Of a stretch of DNA of 64,000 nucleotides, positions 10,521 through 18,900 are shown piece after piece. The stretch is taken from positions 186,001 through 250,000 of the forward strand of contig NZ_JAHXBG010000002.1 in NCBI RefSeq assembly GCF_020103725.1, read 5' to 3'. The notes beneath the pieces were generated by a model that did not search any database, was not told where the DNA came from, and saw only the letters and a list, made by a program, of their open reading frames with translations. This DNA is from Hyalangium gracile. Its GTDB lineage: Bacteria > Myxococcota > Myxococcia > Myxococcales > Myxococcaceae. Made by a program: the position numbers and the translations under genes. The stretch's first letter is position 1, and each line of letters begins with the position of its first letter.

Positions 10521-11866
10521 GACAGCGCCTCCAGATAGTGGCGGGCCAGCTTCTGGGCGTTCTCCCGCGAGAACCCCGCCAGGGTGAGGCTGGTGTCCAC
10601 CCCCTGGTTGTTCGTGGGCAGCGCGGCGGCGCGGAGCACCAGATCGTACAGCCCCGGGAACCGCTTGTAGGCGCGCAGGCACAGCGCGGCACGCAGCGTC
10701 AGCCCTCCCGTGCTCACGAACTCCGAGTGGCACCGGAAGTTCGTCACGTCCTCGCGGGTGGCCTCCACCACCGACGGATCCGACGCGAAGAAGGCGCTGT
10801 AGAGCGCCGAGAAGCGCAGCGCCCCCAGCTTCGTGGAGGACAGGTGCTGGTGGCTGTAGGCCACCGCCCCGGTGCGGTGCTCCGAGGACAGGAACACGTC
10901 CTCCTCGGAGGAGCACTGGTAGTTGGTCACCGTGTACTGCGCCTCCGGATCATGCGGCGTGTCGCCCCAGCACTTGAGGAACGGGAGCCACCGGCCGGGC
11001 ACCCGGTAGGGCCCCAGGGACTGCTGCGGCAGGGGCGTGGCCAGCATGCGCTCGGTGGTGCGCTGCTGGTGATCGAGCAGCTGCGTGCGCACCGAGGCCA
11101 GCAGCGCGGCGGGCTCGGAGTCCTCCGGCTTCGCCGCGAGCGCGCGCATCAGCAGCGCCCGGGCGTGCTCCACCGGCACGAGGAAGCCCACCTGGTTGCC
11201 CATGGTGGCCACGTTGACGCCCACCACGCGGCCCTCGCCGGTGAGCGTGGGGCCGCCGCTCATGCCCGGGTTGATCGCGCCGCTGAAGTGGACCCGATCG
11301 TACAGCGCGTCCTGGATGAGCCCGTTGTAGGTGCCCTCGACGATGGTGGTACCCAGATCGCGCGGGTTGCCCATGGCGAACAGGCGCGTGCCCTGCGGCG
11401 GCGGCTTCTCCAGCAGCTGGAAGAAGTCCGCCACCGGCTGCTCCATCCGGATGACGGCCAGATCGTCCACCACGTCCACGTCGAGCAGCTTCACCGGCAC
11501 CGGCTCCTGCCCGTCGCGCATCAGCTCGGCGGTGTAGTCCTCCGGGTGGACCACCAGATCCGACACGACGTGGTAGTTGGTGATCGCATGCCCGTCCGCC
11601 GTCACGAAGAAGGCCGAGCCAATCGAGGACTTGGTCCCCGAGCGGCGCTCGATGATGCGCACCTGGGCCACCCGGCGCTTGATGCGCTCGAACAGCTCGT
11701 GGGTGGCGGGCGGCAGCGTGGCCACGGGGAGCTGCGGCACGGCCGCCGGCTCATCCGAGCCTGGAGGGAGCGGCTCCTCCGGGCCCGGAGCGGGCGCGGG
11801 AGGCTGCGCGGGCACCGGAGCCTGGGTGAGGAGGGTGAGGACGAGAAGAGCAACCATGAGAGCCAC
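10508..11866 (-). CDS. Exported trypsin-like serine protease (S1C-like)
   Basis: This is a 452-aa protein with an N-terminal hydrophobic signal, a Pro-rich linker and a chymotrypsin-fold protease domain. The triad is visible: His in AITNYHVV (about 98), Asp in DVVDDLAVI (about 132) and Ser in NPGMSGGPT (about 203). This resembles HtrA/DegP proteases, but no PDZ domain follows. Instead there is a region of about 230 residues of unknown fold with several Cys. Two starts compete, GTG 11866 and ATG 11857, neither with a good RBS. It overlaps the FHA membrane-protein gene downstream, suggesting a protease plus phospho-signalling pair in the envelope. Confidence 0.75.
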   Translation of the reverse strand: MALMVALLVLTLLTQAPVPAQPPAPAPGPEEPLPPGSDEPAAVPQLPVATLPPATHELFERIKRRVAQVRIIERRSGTKSSIGSAFFVTADGHAITNYHVVSDLVVHPEDYTAELMRDGQEPVPVKLLDVDVVDDLAVIRMEQPVADFFQLLEKPPPQGTRLFAMGNPRDLGTTIVEGTYNGLIQDALYDRVHFSGAINPGMSGGPTLTGEGRVVGVNVATMGNQVGFLVPVEHARALLMRALAAKPEDSEPAALLASVRTQLLDHQQRTTERMLATPLPQQSLGPYRVPGRWLPFLKCWGDTPHDPEAQYTVTNYQCSSEEDVFLSSEHRTGAVAYSHQHLSSTKLGALRFSALYSAFFASDPSVVEATREDVTNFRCHSEFVSTGGLTLRAALCLRAYKRFPGLYDLVLRAAALPTNNQGVDTSLTLAGFSRENAQKLARHYLEALSWTK

Positions 11867-11931
11867 ACACTAATCGTGATCCGGGTCTTCTCCTGAGCTT
11901 GAATGCGCCCCCTGACTGGAGGATGCCACCC

Positions 11932-12723
11932 ATGAACCTGCTCCTGCCCTCTCTCGGTCTCTGTGCCCTCCTCGTCGCCCTGCCCGCCCAGGCGGCCCCC
12001 GAGGATCCCCTGGCGAAGGGCACGGAGAATCACGAGGCCCAGGTCCTCGGCTGGTCCGCGGACGGCAAGCGCTTCGTCGTGCGCCTCTACCAGCTCGACC
12101 CCTTCACTCCGCGTCCGGCCCTCGGTGAGAAACCGCTCTGCCCGGGCTACGTGAGCCACGAGGGCAACGCCTTCCAGGGCGGGCTCGTCTGGCTCGTGTA
12201 CGAGCGGAGCCGCCTGATCTCCGCCCTGCCCATCCTCGACGTGAAGACGTGCACCCCGGAGCAGGAGGCCCAGAAGCGCACCGAGGCCGCGAAGAAGAAG
12301 CTGGGCTCGCTGGGCATCCAGCTGGACGCCCCGGGCCGGGAGATCCTCGCCCACGTCAACACCTCCAGCATCGACGTGAGCCAGGGCGCCCAGGCGCCCT
12401 ACACGCTCGAGTACGAGGAGCGTGCCACCCCTCAGGCCTCGAAGGCCCCGTCCGAGATGCAGCGGGGCGCCCTGGAGCAGCAACTGTACGTCCGCAAGGG
12501 CGAGGCTCGGCAGAGGGTGCTCGGCCGCAAGTCCTCCTTCGAGTACTCGACGGCCATGGCCGGGTACCTGAGGACGGGCCTGGACCGGGTGTGGCTGTCG
12601 CCCTCGGGTTCAACCGTCGTCGTGCTGGCCTACGAGCGCGTGGGCAACATGAGCGGGGGCCGCAAGTCGCTGCGGCTGCTCGGCGTGCTGGGCTGGTCCG
12701 GCGCCGCGCTCAAGCCACTCTGA
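11932..12723 (+). CDS. Secreted protein of unknown function
   Basis: This is a 263-aa exported protein with a signal peptide MNLLLPSLGL..PAQA. The mature N-terminus ENHEAQVLGWSADGKRFVVRLY resembles secreted proteins of the DUF2259 kind, with a beta-propeller-like 'GWSxDGKRF' strand, but I cannot confirm that family. A charged helix (QEAQKRTEAAKKKLGSLGI) sits mid-protein, and the C-terminus repeats a 'LSPSGSTVVVLAYER' strand. I chose the ATG at 11932 because TGGAGG lies about 9 nt upstream; ATG 11923 abuts the RBS. The next gene starts 29 bp downstream, so the two probably form an operon. Confidence 0.65.
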   Translation: MNLLLPSLGLCALLVALPAQAAPEDPLAKGTENHEAQVLGWSADGKRFVVRLYQLDPFTPRPALGEKPLCPGYVSHEGNAFQGGLVWLVYERSRLISALPILDVKTCTPEQEAQKRTEAAKKKLGSLGIQLDAPGREILAHVNTSSIDVSQGAQAPYTLEYEERATPQASKAPSEMQRGALEQQLYVRKGEARQRVLGRKSSFEYSTAMAGYLRTGLDRVWLSPSGSTVVVLAYERVGNMSGGRKSLRLLGVLGWSGAALKPL

Positions 12724-12752
12724 GGCCTCACCTCAGCCGATGGAGATCGAAC

Positions 12753-13532
12753 ATGTCGCTGCCGAACTATGAGACGGTGGATGGCTCGACGCCGGAGATC
12801 ACCCCGCTGGGCGCGGAGCACGGGCGGCGGCTGCCGCTGTCCGCCTTCACCCTGCTGGCCGGGGGAGACGCCTTCGAGTCCCGCGGCGGCAAGCCTCCTG
12901 CGGACGGCCCCGCCCGCGCTCGCGCGTACCTCAAGGCCAAGGTGACGCTGGTGCCCCATGGCGCGCCAGCCGAGCAGCTCCAGCGCGTGGAGGCGGACAT
13001 CGTCCGGCAGCTCTCCGGGAACCTCCAGCTCATCGGGCGCATGGAGGCCTCCCGACCGGTGACGATCGATCTCATCCCTGCCGGTCAGCCCATGGCGAAG
13101 TACGGCTACCCGCGCTCCGTCTCGCCGCTGGCGGCGGGCCTGTTCTGGGATCACCCGGACTGGGAGCGGGCACGCATCGCGCTGCGCCAGGACAAGCTGG
13201 GCTCCGAGCCGCACCTGGTCTTCCACGAGATGGCGCACGCCATCCAGGGCCTGGCCTTCACCCAGGAGGAGAACGATCTCGTCTACCGCGTCATGCTGCG
13301 CACCTACCGCCAGCGCGCCATGGTGGACGAGGTGTTCGCGCTCTACAGCGAGCGCGAGTTCGTCCCCAACGTCACCTCGCACGATCTGCGCGCCCCCGGC
13401 GTCTACGGCATGGCGCGCCAGCGCTGGAACGAGGAGCACCTCTTCACCCGCTTCGTGCGCAACCTCTACTTCCCCTACAAGCCGCTGGCCGGCCCCGGCA
13501 CCGGCGGCATGGGCTCCTCCTTCGAGGGCTGA
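12753..13532 (+). CDS. Zinc metalloprotease with HExxH motif (ATLF-like)
   Basis: This is a 259-aa protein without a signal peptide. FHEMAHAIQG (about residue 156) is an HExxH zinc-protease motif, and VDEVFALYSE about 40 residues later offers a third glutamate ligand. The arrangement recalls the C-terminal catalytic domain of anthrax lethal factor (ATLF-like gluzincins). The N-terminal half (MEASRPVTIDLIPAGQPMAKYGYPRS) would be the usual alpha/beta lead-in. GGAG sits 8 nt before the ATG. It is probably cotranscribed with the preceding secreted-protein gene. The substrate is unknown, and lack of a signal peptide suggests cytoplasmic action or non-Sec export. Confidence 0.7.
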   Translation: MSLPNYETVDGSTPEITPLGAEHGRRLPLSAFTLLAGGDAFESRGGKPPADGPARARAYLKAKVTLVPHGAPAEQLQRVEADIVRQLSGNLQLIGRMEASRPVTIDLIPAGQPMAKYGYPRSVSPLAAGLFWDHPDWERARIALRQDKLGSEPHLVFHEMAHAIQGLAFTQEENDLVYRVMLRTYRQRAMVDEVFALYSEREFVPNVTSHDLRAPGVYGMARQRWNEEHLFTRFVRNLYFPYKPLAGPGTGGMGSSFEG

Positions 13533-13585
13533 TCCCACCGTCCGGAACCGGGCGGAGCGCACGGCGGCCGCCCGCCCGGCGCCCC

Positions 13586-13616
13586 TTGACAGTGTATCCG
13601 CTATAGCGGATATATA
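13586..13616 (+). promoter_or_regulatory. Promoter with 18-bp palindromic operator
   Basis: A consensus -35 TTGACA (13586-13591) is followed by TATATA (13611-13616), or GATATA at 13609 with 17-bp spacing. Between and over them lies a perfect 18-bp palindrome, TATCCGCTATAGCGGATA (13595-13612), and a further half-site ATCCGCT occurs at 13621. Binding there would block polymerase directly. The first long gene downstream is an XRE-cupin regulator, so autoregulation is likely. Confidence 0.75.
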
Positions 13617-13665
13617 GATCATCCGCTTTCACGGACGACTGTCCGGTAACAAAGAGGGATGTTCC

Positions 13666-13800
13666 ATGAGCGCTGCCGTGATCGACCTGCAGGACTTCCG
13701 CAAGAAGCGAGAGGCCGAGCAGTGTCAGATGGCGGCACGTCCCGCACCGGTCCGGCCTTGGCTGCCGGTATGGGTGTGGGTAATGGTCTGGCCCGCATGA
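13666..13800 (+). CDS. 44-aa protein coupled to the XRE-cupin regulator
   Basis: This is a 44-codon ORF with an excellent RBS (AGAGGG, 7 nt before the ATG). The N-terminus MSAAVIDLQDFRKKREAEQ is a charged amphipathic helix; the C-terminal 18 residues are Trp/Val/Pro-rich (RPWLPVWVWVMVWPA) and could insert in a membrane. Its TGA overlaps the ATG of the next gene (ATGA at 13797-13800), so translation is probably coupled. The alternative ATG at 13659, in the frame of the regulator, abuts the RBS with no spacer and is unlikely. It could be a real microprotein or a leader peptide; no family is recognised. Confidence 0.65.
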   Translation: MSAAVIDLQDFRKKREAEQCQMAARPAPVRPWLPVWVWVMVWPA

Positions 13801-14558
13801 AGTCCGTACGGGAGAACTCCGGGCGTAAGGGTCGAGGGGCTGCTCAGCGCCGAAAGGAGGCGGAGCCCGTCCCGAAGGCCGTGGCGCCCGTGCCTCCCCC
13901 TGAGAGCGAGCCACCAGACGATCCATCCCCCGCTGCCTCTCCTCCCAAGGGAGAAGAGGCATGGACGTACGAGGTGGCGCACCCGGATGCCGATCAGGAT
14001 CTCGCCCCCATCGTGGGGCGGAACCTGCGGCGGCTGCGCGTGCAGCGCGGGCTGTCGCTCGAGCGGATGTCCAAGGCCTCGGGCGTGAGCCGGGCCATGC
14101 TGGGGCAGATCGAGCTGGGGCAGAGCGCGCCCACCATCAACGTGCTGTGGAAGATCGCCCGAGCGCTGGATCTGCCGTTCTCGGCGCTGATCAGCACCAC
14201 GGGCGGCGCCGGGACACGGCTGATGCGCGCCTCGCAGGCCAAGCGGCTGACGTCGCACGACGGGAGCTTCGCGTCGCGAGCGCTCTTCCCGTTCGACGAG
14301 CCACGGCGGGTGGAGTTCTACGAGCTGCACCTCAAGGGCCACAGCGAGGAGAAGGCCGAGCCTCACCCGCCGGGCACGCTGGAGAACCTCATCGTCACGC
14401 GGGGCACCATCGAGATGGAGGTGGGCACCGAGCGCCACCTGCTGGCCACCGGTGACGCCATCCTCTTCGAGGCCGACAAGCCCCACGTCTACCGCAACGT
14501 GGGGCCCGAGGACGTCACCATGTACCTGGTGATGACGTACGCCGAAGAGGTGGGCTGA
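13797..14558 (+). CDS. XRE-family regulator with C-terminal cupin
   Basis: This is a 253-aa transcription regulator. After a basic, Pro-rich N-terminal stretch of about 65 residues comes an XRE helix-turn-helix (VGRNLRRLRVQRGLSLERMS, then SRAMLGQIELGQSAPTINVLWKIARAL), residues about 75-135. A cupin_2 fold follows in the C-terminal third (GTLENLIVTRG, GDAILFEADKPHVYRNVG), which usually binds a small ligand. The ATG at 13797 is chosen for its 4-base overlap with the stop of the 44-aa ORF. Such regulators often bind palindromes in their own promoter, and one exists at 13595-13612. The Met-rich protein gene converges on it only 7 bp downstream. Confidence 0.85.
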   Translation: MKSVRENSGRKGRGAAQRRKEAEPVPKAVAPVPPPESEPPDDPSPAASPPKGEEAWTYEVAHPDADQDLAPIVGRNLRRLRVQRGLSLERMSKASGVSRAMLGQIELGQSAPTINVLWKIARALDLPFSALISTTGGAGTRLMRASQAKRLTSHDGSFASRALFPFDEPRRVEFYELHLKGHSEEKAEPHPPGTLENLIVTRGTIEMEVGTERHLLATGDAILFEADKPHVYRNVGPEDVTMYLVMTYAEEVG

Positions 14559-14565
14559 GCCGGCG

Positions 14566-15018
14566 TTACTTCGCCATGCCCATCATCATGGGCATGCCGT
14601 TGCACATCATCATCACCGGCGCGCCCATGGCCATCATGGAGTTCATGGCGTCGCAGCACTCCTTCATCATCGCCATGTCCTGGCCGTCCATCGGCATCAT
14701 CTTGCACATCATGCCGTCCTTGCCCATCTCGCACGTCATGCGGGCCATCATCGGCGCCATCTGACGCATCATCATGGGCATCATCATCGGCATGCCCATG
14801 CCCATGGGCATCATCATGGGGTTCATGCCCATGCCCATGTTCATCATCGGGTTCATGGGCATCATGCCGCCCATCATCATGGGGTTCATGCCCATGCCCA
14901 TGTTCATCATCGGGTTCATGCCCATCATCGGCATGCCCATGTTCATCATCGGGTTCATGCCCATCATCGGCATCTGCTGCTGGGGCATGTTCATGGGCAT
15001 GGCGTTCGCGGTCATCAT
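14566..15018 (-). CDS. Extremely methionine-rich protein (46% Met)
   Basis: This is a 150-aa protein with 69 methionines by my count. Residues about 15-95 are built of imperfect units around MNPMMNMGMGMNP, with only M, G, N and P. The C-terminal third is less repetitive, adds charge and five cysteines (TCEM, MMCKM, ECCDAM, MMCNGM), and looks foldable. There is no signal peptide. Met clusters with Cys suggest soft-metal (Cu(I)/Ag(I)) binding or an oxidant sink, but no family is recognised. I chose ATG 15018 because GGAGGAG lies 12 nt upstream; ATG 15015 is equivalent. The same frame runs upstream to 15213, but that part has ordinary composition and overlaps two strong hairpins. The convergent neighbour is an XRE-cupin regulator. 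Confidence 0.7.
   Translation of the reverse strand: MMTANAMPMNMPQQQMPMMGMNPMMNMGMPMMGMNPMMNMGMGMNPMMMGGMMPMNPMMNMGMGMNPMMMPMGMGMPMMMPMMMRQMAPMMARMTCEMGKDGMMCKMMPMDGQDMAMMKECCDAMNSMMAMGAPVMMMCNGMPMMMGMAK
14810..14920 (-). repeat. Direct repeats coding the Met-rich units
   Basis: A perfect 48-bp direct repeat occupies 14810-14857 and 14873-14920, offset by 63 bp (21 codons). A 39-bp (13-codon) periodicity continues from 14902 to about 14975. All offsets are multiples of three, so length change keeps the frame. Recent slippage or unequal recombination is likely. Confidence 0.85.
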
Positions 15019-15064
15019 GGCTCGGCTCGGCTCCTCCCGGTCTCCCGGGACGTGAAGGAACGCC

Positions 15065-15104
15065 GTGGGGATAGGACATCCCCCACCGGGCCGCGACTGC
15101 CCGG
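15065..15104 (-). promoter_or_regulatory. Paired hairpins in leader of the Met-rich gene
   Basis: Two adjacent stems lie 47-86 nt upstream of the Met-rich start. One is GTGGGGAT (15065-15072) paired with ATCCCCCAC (15078-15086), with one extra C. The other is CCGGGC (15086-15091) paired with GCCCGG (15099-15104). They fall in the 256-bp gap between the upstream cyclic-nucleotide-binding gene and this gene, which holds no other gene. They could be a structured 5' leader, or a processing or termination site; no known riboswitch is recognised. Confidence 0.35.
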
Positions 15105-15274
15105 CGAGGCAACCCCGCGCTTTCCTCCGAAGCAACGGAGAGGTGGACCAGGGCAGCGGAGGTGTTGCCGGCTCGCGCGGATGGCCATCTGCTGGCGCGG
15201 ACAAGGACGTCACCGGCTGGACGGATGCCTGCTGTCAGGGAGCACACACGGCAGGCACCCGCCGCGCCGCGGGC

Positions 15275-15745
15275 TCAGTCCTCCGCGTCGGCTTCCTGGC
15301 CCTTGTGGGCCTGCTCCAGCAGGGCCCACAGGAGCTTCACGCCCAGGGCGGGCTGCTGCCGGGAGAGCTTCACGAGCGAGGCCCGGCTGAAGCGCAGCGC
15401 CTCGCCCTCGGAGACGGCCCGACAGGACAGGGGCGCGGGGACGGTGCTCACCAGCGCGCGATCTCCGAAGAAGGTGGACGGGCCCTGCTCGATGCTGCTG
15501 CCGTCCTTGGTGACCTCGACGCGGCCGGTGACGACCACCCAGAATGCGTCGAGGGGATCTCCCTGCTTGAGCAGCTGCTCCCCGTCCTGGAAGGGGTGCC
15601 GCTCACCGGCCTGGAACAGCTGCTTGAGCTCCGTGCCGTTCAGCTGCCCGAACAGGGAGGAGGCCTTCAGCGCCTCCATGCCCTCCATCATGTAGAGCGG
15701 ATTGACCGCCAGTTCCGTGCGCTCGTTGTCGTTGCTCTGTCCCAC
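15275..15745 (-). CDS. Cyclic-nucleotide-binding domain protein
   Basis: This is a 156-aa stand-alone cNMP-binding domain. The Crp/cNMP beta-roll signature is clear: LFQAGERHPFQDGEQLLKQGDPLDAFWVVVTGRVEV, then FFGDRALVS in place of the phosphate-binding cassette FGExAL, then helix RASLVKLSRQQPAL. There is no helix-turn-helix, kinase or channel domain, so it likely works as a sensor or partner protein. The conserved cassette Arg is not obvious, so nucleotide binding is uncertain. The start is GTG 15745, with GGAGGGG close upstream. The divergent patatin gene begins 179 bp away. Confidence 0.8.
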   Translation of the reverse strand: MGQSNDNERTELAVNPLYMMEGMEALKASSLFGQLNGTELKQLFQAGERHPFQDGEQLLKQGDPLDAFWVVVTGRVEVTKDGSSIEQGPSTFFGDRALVSTVPAPLSCRAVSEGEALRFSRASLVKLSRQQPALGVKLLWALLEQAHKGQEADAED

Positions 15746-15924
15746 ATGCCCCTCCCGGCTTGCGTCGTGCCCCAGACGCTAGAGGCAAAGCCTCGGGAGG
15801 GGCAACGGCTGGCGCCATCCCGCGCAGACTTTTCGTGGGCCTCGGCGGAAGCGCAAATCGTTCGGCCCCAGGCCCGCGCCGAACCCGCGCCCAGCCGGGC
15901 ACAGTGCTTGCTCCGAGGCTGGGA

Positions 15925-18900
15925 ATGTCTTCCCCAGAGCCTGTCTCGGCTGAGTCCCCCGCGACCCCTGAAGAAGCACCGCGGGACACCACGCCCGTGG
16001 AGCCCGGCGGTGATGATGCCCTGTGCTTCGCCGCGGGCATGACGGGAACCCCCTTCGGAGCGGGCGTCATCCACGCCTATCTCACCGCCGACAGGCCTCC
16101 TCCCCAGGCCGTCGCGGGCATCTCCACCGGAGCGCTGACCGCCGCCGTCATGTGGCTGAGCTACCGCGAGACGCAGGCGCACGCGCGCTTCGCCAGGGGC
16201 GAGCCTCGGCGCTGGTCCCGTCTGAGGCAGTACGTGACGCTGCTCAGCGAGGACCCCTACCGCGTCCTCTGGAACGCCCTGCCGAACCAGTCCGACTTCT
16301 TCATCGATCTGCCTCCCCTGGAGGATCGCACGGTGCCGAAGCGGCTGCGGCAGGACGAGCGCCGGGCCGCGCGAAGCCGCCACCACCATGTGCTGCTCGG
16401 CCGCTGGCTGGCGGGGCTGCCGCTGCGCGGGGATCACCTGGCGGACCTGATGGAGGGCTACGTCCACCTGAAGGAGCAGAAGGCGCCGTCACGGCTCGCG
16501 CAGCTCCGCTGGTCGCTGCGCTGCATCCGGGACGTGCTGCCCGTCCTCTTCTACGCGGCCTTCCACCCCATGCGCTTCCCGGCGGACGCGACGCTGTGGA
16601 CCTCCTCGGCGGAGGCCTCAGGCCCCCCACCCTCCCCGGCCGACGCGAGCCCACCCGCTCCCCGCCGGCCGCCCCTCATCGGCTGGCTGCCCTATCTGGC
16701 GATCTCGCTCGTGGTGGCGCTGATCGCCGCGGGGCTGTTCGGCGTGGCCTCGGGGGTGCTCCTGGGCGTGGCGGCGGGGGCCTTCCACCAGCCCTGGGCC
16801 TCGCCCGGACTCGCGGGCGGGCTGCTCATCGGGGGCACGTCCCTGCTGGGGATCCTGCTCCTGGGCTCCACCCTGCTGCTGCGCGGGCTCGCCTTCGGCC
16901 CCTCCTCGAAGGAGGAGTCCGGGCCCAGCCCCTTCCTCAACTCCTTCCTCGAGGGCTCCAACCTCACCCGGAGCCTGCTCGACGACTTCCACCTGCGCCT
17001 GGCGCTGCACCGCCTCTTCACCGAGCCGGAGCGGGAGGACGAGGTGCCGGACGTGCAGCTCACGCACGCCCCGCGGCCGCTGCTCGTGGCGGCGCCGCTC
17101 CAGACGCTGAAGCGCAGCGCCACCTCCCGCTCGCTGGTCGCCCAGCAGCTCTGGGCGACGCAGGGCCCCATCGTCGATGCCTTGCGCGCGGCGCTCGCCA
17201 GCCCGCCGCTCTTCGCGCCGGTTCGCCTCGAGTCCGATGATCTCAAGGCGCACTGGCTGGACAAGGGCGCCACCCCGGACAACGGCGGCCCGCTCGATCT
17301 GGTGGATGGCTCGGTGATCCGGCAGAACCCGCTGCCGGCGCTGCTCAAGTTCATCCAGCGCAACCCGGAGACGCGCTCCCCCCTCTCGACGAGCAGCGAG
17401 CGGCCCGGCATCCATGTCGTCTACTCCGTCCCGATCGAGTCGGCGGACGGCACCAACGCGAGGCCCGTCGACGATCAGACGGACAACATCGTGGACGTGG
17501 GGCTCCTCAGCCTGCGCCTCGCGCAGCGGCTGGACACGCGCCTGGAGGTGGGGCTCACCAACTTCATCAGCAACCTGGAGACGCTCATCCCGCCCTCGAG
17601 CGAGCCCTCGCGCGGGACCGTCCCGGTGTTCGTGGACGAGATCGCCCCGGCGCCCCAGCACATCACCTTCGAGAATCCCCTGAGCCCGAGCAAGCCGGAG
17701 GTCCTCCAGGCCATCGCGGGGGGATGCCAGCGCACCCTGGAGACGCTCTACTCGCGGGAGCTCCGCGAGCAGGTGGGCGCCGCCTCCGCCATCCCCTGCA
17801 ATGCCTTCCTCGGCACGCTGAAGACCCGGCGCGACCTGGGCAGCGTGGATCCGGCGGCCCCGGGCCTCCCGGAGGTCTGCGGGCGCTGCACGCGGATGCT
17901 GCGGCCACGCGATCGCACGGAGCCGCTCGGCATCCCGGAGCCGGTGACACCGAGCGTGGCGGCTGCCGCCCCGAGCCCCCAGCCTCCCGCTCCTCCCGCG
18001 GCGCTCGTCCCCGCGGCCGAGTCCTCGGGCGAGTGGAAGCCCCGGATCGTCTTCGTGGCCAGCGGCGGCGTGTTCCGGGGGGCCTTCCACATCGGCATGG
18101 CGGCGGCGCTCACGGAGGTGCGCATCAAGCCCGACATCATCGTCGGGGCGTCGGTGGGCTCGCTCATCGGCGCCGCGCTGGCCAAGATGTTCTACAACCA
18201 GCACAAGGGCGATGACGCCGCCGTCACCCGGCTTCTGGGGGACATGGTGGGCCTGTTCCTGCGCGTGGACGAGCGCGTGGCGCTCACCCAGCCGCTGCTG
18301 TCCACGGTGCGCGAGGTGAAGAGCCGCCTGGCGCGGGTGAAGCTGTCGCCCGCCCGGATCACCCACCTGGTGCGGCAGGGCATCCGCTCGGACCTGGGGT
18401 ACACCATCCTCGGGGCTCCGCCGCAGCTCATCGAGGCCATCTCCAACGTCTTCCTGCTGCCGCACCAGGACACGCGGGACATCGCCGCGGAGTTCCTGGC
18501 CGGGCACGTCACGGAGTCGGTGGACCTGCTGGCGCGCAAGGTGCGCAAGGAGACGCTCGTTCGCCTGGGCATCTCCCACGCGGTGATGGGCGCGTCGCTG
18601 CTGGAGCGAGCGGTGCGTGACATCCTCTCCGGGCAGGGCTGGCCCATCGCCCTGGATCAGCGCCAGCCCTTCCTCGAGGCGGGCATCGAGTTCTACTGCA
18701 CGGCCACGGACCTCAGCACCTACGAGTCCCTCATCCTGGGGACCGAGCAGAAGTACGCGGGCCGGCCCTATGACTTCGTGGAGGCGTGCCTGGCCTCGAG
18801 CGCCTTCCCGAGCGTCTTCGCGCCGCGCCGGGAGAGCGATGTCTTCCCGGGCTCGGGACGGCGCGAGGTGCGGCTGGCGGATGGCGGGCTGTTCGACAAC

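Noticed and set aside
14774-15055. Plus-strand frame rich in Met/Ile/Pro opposite the Met-rich gene
   Set aside because: No RBS. It is the reverse reading of the same repeats, whereas the minus-strand frame has an RBS and a Cys-bearing C-terminal domain.
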